From Proteiniphilum saccharofermentans (GTDB lineage Bacteria > Bacteroidota > Bacteroidia > Bacteroidales > Dysgonomonadaceae), in NCBI RefSeq assembly GCF_900095135.1, contig NZ_LT605205.1, forward strand, positions 3,472,001-3,536,000: a stretch of DNA of 64,000 nucleotides. The letters run 5' to 3'. Positions within the stretch are counted from its first letter, which is position 1, and the number at the start of each line of letters is the position of its first letter. The position numbers and the translations under genes were made by a program. Below are positions 61,536 to 64,000 of this stretch, piece after piece. The notes under the pieces were generated by a model, which saw only the letters and a program-made list of their open reading frames with translations, was not told the DNA's origin and did not search any database.

Positions 61536-62759
61536 TTATTGCTTGAATTTCTTGATTACCAACGATGAATTGGTACCTCCAAAACCAAATGAATTCGATA
61601 AAAAAGTATCAAAAGAATGATGTATTGCTTTTGTTGGAATGTTGAGTTGGGGGGCATCGTCATCTGCCTGTTCAAAGTTGATAGTCGGAGCGATAAAATC
61701 ATTTTGCATCATCAACATCGAATAGATCACTTCGCTCGCACCTGCCATCCACATTTCGTGCCCGGTCATCGCTTTGGTAGATCCCACATAGGGTTTATGA
61801 TCGCCAAAAACGGCATCGATCGCTTTTGCCTCGTTCAGGTCGCCTACGGGCGTAGAGGTAGCGTGTGCGCTGAGGTAACCGATTTCTTCAAGCGAAATGC
61901 CGGCATCGCGTATCGCCATCTCCAGAGAACGTTTCGGACCATCCACATTGGGTACGGAAATATGGTTCCCATTGGATGAAAACCCATAACCCGCCACTTC
62001 GGCAAGGATGGGTGCACCACGCCTGACTGCCGACTCATAACTCTCGAGAATGACCGTGGCTCCACCACCGCTCGGCACTAACCCATCGCGGTTTCTATCG
62101 AACGGGCGGGATGCTTTTGCCGGTTCGTCTTCACGTACCGAAAACGCTGAAAGCCCGTCAAAGCTGCCTATGGAAAACAGATTTACCTCCTGTGCCCCAC
62201 CACATACAATGCAATCCTGAAGTCCTTGTTTGATAAGCAGGTAACCTATGCCAATAGCGTGCGAACCACTTGCGCAAGCACCTGACACAGTAAAATTTAT
62301 CCCTTTCAGTTTGAATATAACCGACAAATTCATTGTGATGGTAGAGTTCATACTCTGAAAGATAGAGCCTGAACCCACCAATGCAGTATTTCTTTTTTGA
62401 CGAATGATATCGCAGGCCTCAATAACCGGTTGAGCAGAGCTGTCGTTACCGTAGAGAATTCCTACTTCGTTATTTTCCAGGAAATCATTGTCGATCTTAG
62501 CCTGTTCAAAAGCTTCTAAAGTGGCTATGTAAGCATATTTTCCCTGCTCGGGAATCCCTGCACGTTGACGGCGGTCGAGCTGAGTTTTCAGATCGGGCAC
62601 TTCGAGTATACCCGTAAGTCCCGAACGAAAGCCAAATTCCTTCCGTACAGGATCAAACCCGATACCCGATTTCCCTTCATATAAAGATTGACGAACTTCG
62701 TCTTTGTTTTTTCCGATACAGGAATAAATCCCCATTCCCGTGATAACTACTCTGTTCAT
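61536..62759 (-). CDS. Beta-ketoacyl-ACP synthase (FabF/KAS I-II type) of the pigment cluster
   Basis: 407 residues. Triad Cys162 in TVSGACASGSHAIGIG, His299 in YLSAHATSTPVGDLNE, and His334 in TKAMTGHEMWMAG. Full-length FabF-like fold; the AHATST and GHEMWMAG motifs differ from the usual HGT and GHTLGAAG forms seen in the other two KS genes, which hints at a distinct substrate. Sits between fabG and the ACP. Confidence 0.93.
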   Translation of the reverse strand: MNRVVITGMGIYSCIGKNKDEVRQSLYEGKSGIGFDPVRKEFGFRSGLTGILEVPDLKTQLDRRQRAGIPEQGKYAYIATLEAFEQAKIDNDFLENNEVGILYGNDSSAQPVIEACDIIRQKRNTALVGSGSIFQSMNSTITMNLSVIFKLKGINFTVSGACASGSHAIGIGYLLIKQGLQDCIVCGGAQEVNLFSIGSFDGLSAFSVREDEPAKASRPFDRNRDGLVPSGGGATVILESYESAVRRGAPILAEVAGYGFSSNGNHISVPNVDGPKRSLEMAIRDAGISLEEIGYLSAHATSTPVGDLNEAKAIDAVFGDHKPYVGSTKAMTGHEMWMAGASEVIYSMLMMQNDFIAPTINFEQADDDAPQLNIPTKAIHHSFDTFLSNSFGFGGTNSSLVIKKFKQ

Positions 62760-62774
62760 ATAATGAATTGACGA

Positions 62775-63506
62775 TTACGTATAAATCCCCCCGTTGATTG
62801 AAATCACTTCGCCCGTGATGTAACCGGCTTCTTTGGAAACAAGAAATCCGACGAGGGACGCCACCTCTTCAGGTGTCCCGAATCTTCCGGAGGGGATCAT
62901 TTTTTTCAGTTCGTTTTCATCCAAATCCTGTGTCATATCCGATTTGATGAAACCCGGCGCCACCGCATTCACAGTAACTCCTTTTTTTGCCACTTCCTGT
63001 GCAAGCGCCTTGGTTCCGGCAATCACACCGGCTTTGGATGCGGAATAATTTGTCTGACCCGGCATGCCTTTTATACCGGACAAAGATACAATATTCACAA
63101 TCCGGCCAAAACGTTTCACAAGCATATTCTTCACCAACAGACGTGTAATATTATAAAATCCATTAAGACTGACATTGATCACGCTGTCCCATTCGTCTGG
63201 TTCCATCCAGAGCATCAGGTTGTCTTTACGGATACCGGCATTGTTGACAAGCACTTCGATATAATGGTCGGGATGATTTGTTGTCCATTGATTAAACGCT
63301 GCCTCCACCTGTTCGCGGTCAGCTACATCAAAACGGATCAATTCACCATCGGCACCCGCATTACGAACGGCTTCCAATGTTTGCTCTGCTTCTTGTAGAC
63401 TGTTGTTATAATTAATCAAAACGCTGTAACCCATCGATGCCAGACGAATGCAGATTGCCCGCCCGATACCCCGGCTTCCGCCCGTTACGAGTGCATATTT
63501 TGTCAT
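62775..63506 (-). CDS. 3-oxoacyl-ACP reductase (FabG type)
   Basis: 243 residues, classical SDR. TGGSRGIGRAICIRL for NADPH, NNAGIRKDN, the catalytic Ser in VNIVSLSGIKGMPGQTNYSASKAG with Tyr and Lys, and AVAPGFIKSDMTQDL. Reduces beta-keto groups between condensation and dehydration of the polyene. Overlaps the ammonia-lyase stop by four bases. Confidence 0.94.
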   Translation of the reverse strand: MTKYALVTGGSRGIGRAICIRLASMGYSVLINYNNSLQEAEQTLEAVRNAGADGELIRFDVADREQVEAAFNQWTTNHPDHYIEVLVNNAGIRKDNLMLWMEPDEWDSVINVSLNGFYNITRLLVKNMLVKRFGRIVNIVSLSGIKGMPGQTNYSASKAGVIAGTKALAQEVAKKGVTVNAVAPGFIKSDMTQDLDENELKKMIPSGRFGTPEEVASLVGFLVSKEAGYITGEVISINGGIYT

Positions 63507-64000
63507 GATACAATACTTTTGGTTTTCAGATATTCAACAATCCGGTTAATATCTTTGTATCTGGGTTTATCATCCACAAATGTAGGAAAAAAACTTCTTA
63601 TTTCATGATAAATTTCCTGACTTTTTGGGGATAACTTCTCCGCTGCCTGCAAGCAATCAATAGCCTGAACAATAGCCATATAATGAATCGCCATCACCTG
63701 AAAGCCATTTTCGATAACCGTCTTGGCGAGCAACGCAGAGTTGGTCCCCATACTTACGATATCCTGGTTGTCATTGTTATTGGGAATGCTGTGCAGATAC
63801 ATCGGATAAGAAAGGGTCTGGTTTTCAGCTGTGGTCGATGTAGCAGTAAACTGCATAGCTTGCATCCCATAGTTGAGTCCGAGCGTACCGAGATTGACAA
63901 ACGGCGGAAGAATTTCATTCACTTTATCATGCATCAGGTAGTTGAGCTGACGCTCCATCAGCATAATCATTTTGGTGACGGCAATTTTCAGTTTATCCAT
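63503..64000 (-). CDS. Aromatic amino acid ammonia-lyase (HAL/PAL/TAL family), C-terminal part only
   Basis: Only the last 165 residues are present; the true start lies beyond 64000, so the Met at the edge is not the start. QTLSYPMYLHSIPNNNDNQDIVSMGTNSALLAK is the hallmark late motif (NNNDNQDIVSMG) of the histidine/tyrosine ammonia-lyase fold. The MIO active site and the selectivity loop are outside the window. In flexirubin and aryl-polyene clusters this enzyme makes coumarate or cinnamate for the starter unit, which matches the ligase at the other end of this cluster. Confidence 0.9.
   Translation of the reverse strand: MDKLKIAVTKMIMLMERQLNYLMHDKVNEILPPFVNLGTLGLNYGMQAMQFTATSTTAENQTLSYPMYLHSIPNNNDNQDIVSMGTNSALLAKTVIENGFQVMAIHYMAIVQAIDCLQAAEKLSPKSQEIYHEIRSFFPTFVDDKPRYKDINRIVEYLKTKSIVS

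Noticed and set aside
63503-64000. Complete 165-residue protein starting at the window edge
   Set aside because: The sequence matches only the C-terminal part of ammonia-lyases (about 500 residues); the Met at the edge is an internal residue.

Overview
The window is chromosomal DNA from a member of the Bacteroidota, most likely order Bacteroidales. The Dysgonomonadaceae/Proteiniphilum-Petrimonas neighbourhood is my best guess, but it is an inference and not proven. Evidence: moderate GC; Bacteroidota-type promoters (TTTG, 19-21 bp, TAnnTTTG) before several genes; an N-succinylornithine-type arginine pathway; DUF5683, DUF4350 and DUF4129 families; and a flexirubin/aryl-polyene type pigment cluster. 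I found no rRNA, tRNA or CRISPR array.

Layout. 1-4492 (minus): parA, parB, a DUF5683 membrane protein and an MltD-like LysM transglycosylase that runs off the left edge; a tandem array of long hairpins separates parA from parB. 4619-5950 (minus): a KamA-family radical SAM protein. 6370-15021 (plus): an arginine operon (GNAT acyltransferase, argG, argC, argD, argF', argB, argE, argH) with the Pro90 signature of succinylornithine transcarbamylase. 15074-16717: an IS1182-type insertion sequence. 16838-19803 (minus): an unknown exported protein and two EamA transporters. 20205-23522 (plus): pta, a divergent 3-hydroxyacyl-CoA dehydrogenase homologue and ackA, closed by a bidirectional terminator. 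23629-24795 (minus): rplI, rpsR, rpsF. 24960-27314 (plus): zwf and pgl. 27336-34608: a MoxR/DUF58/DUF4350/DUF4129/SpoIIM/RDD envelope module. 34628-38599 (minus): def, ruvX, lptB, a GH20 hexosaminidase and folB. 38695-41179 (plus): an M24 aminopeptidase and a gamma-carbonic anhydrase.

41157-64000 (minus) is one long, tightly packed biosynthetic cluster that continues past the right edge. Transcription runs from an aromatic amino acid ammonia-lyase through FabG, ketosynthase, acyl carrier protein (ACP), acyltransferase, methyltransferase, [IS1595-family element], dehydratase, thioesterase, an extended ketosynthase, a second ACP, a second ketosynthase, a ketosynthase-like chain-length-factor homologue, a polysaccharide deacetylase, a LolA-like carrier, a lipoprotein, a second dehydratase, a GT2-DUF2062 protein, a 1287-residue MMPL-acyltransferase-methyltransferase fusion, a phytoene-desaturase-like oxidoreductase, a C45 acyltransferase and an aryl-CoA/ACP ligase. 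This is the gene set of aryl-polyene/flexirubin pathways: ammonia-lyase and ligase make and load an aromatic starter, the KS/KR/DH/ACP set builds a polyene, and the acyltransferase, lipoprotein-trafficking and MMPL parts place it in the outer membrane. No darA/darB (dialkylresorcinol) genes are visible here, so the final product class is unresolved.

The most unusual non-coding signal is a family of long two-stem hairpins, whose outer and inner stems change in step between copies, at three intergenic loci (parA-parB, argE-argH, before pta). Other low-complexity spacers carry heptad or decamer repeats and very short AGC-NNN-GCT mini-hairpins.
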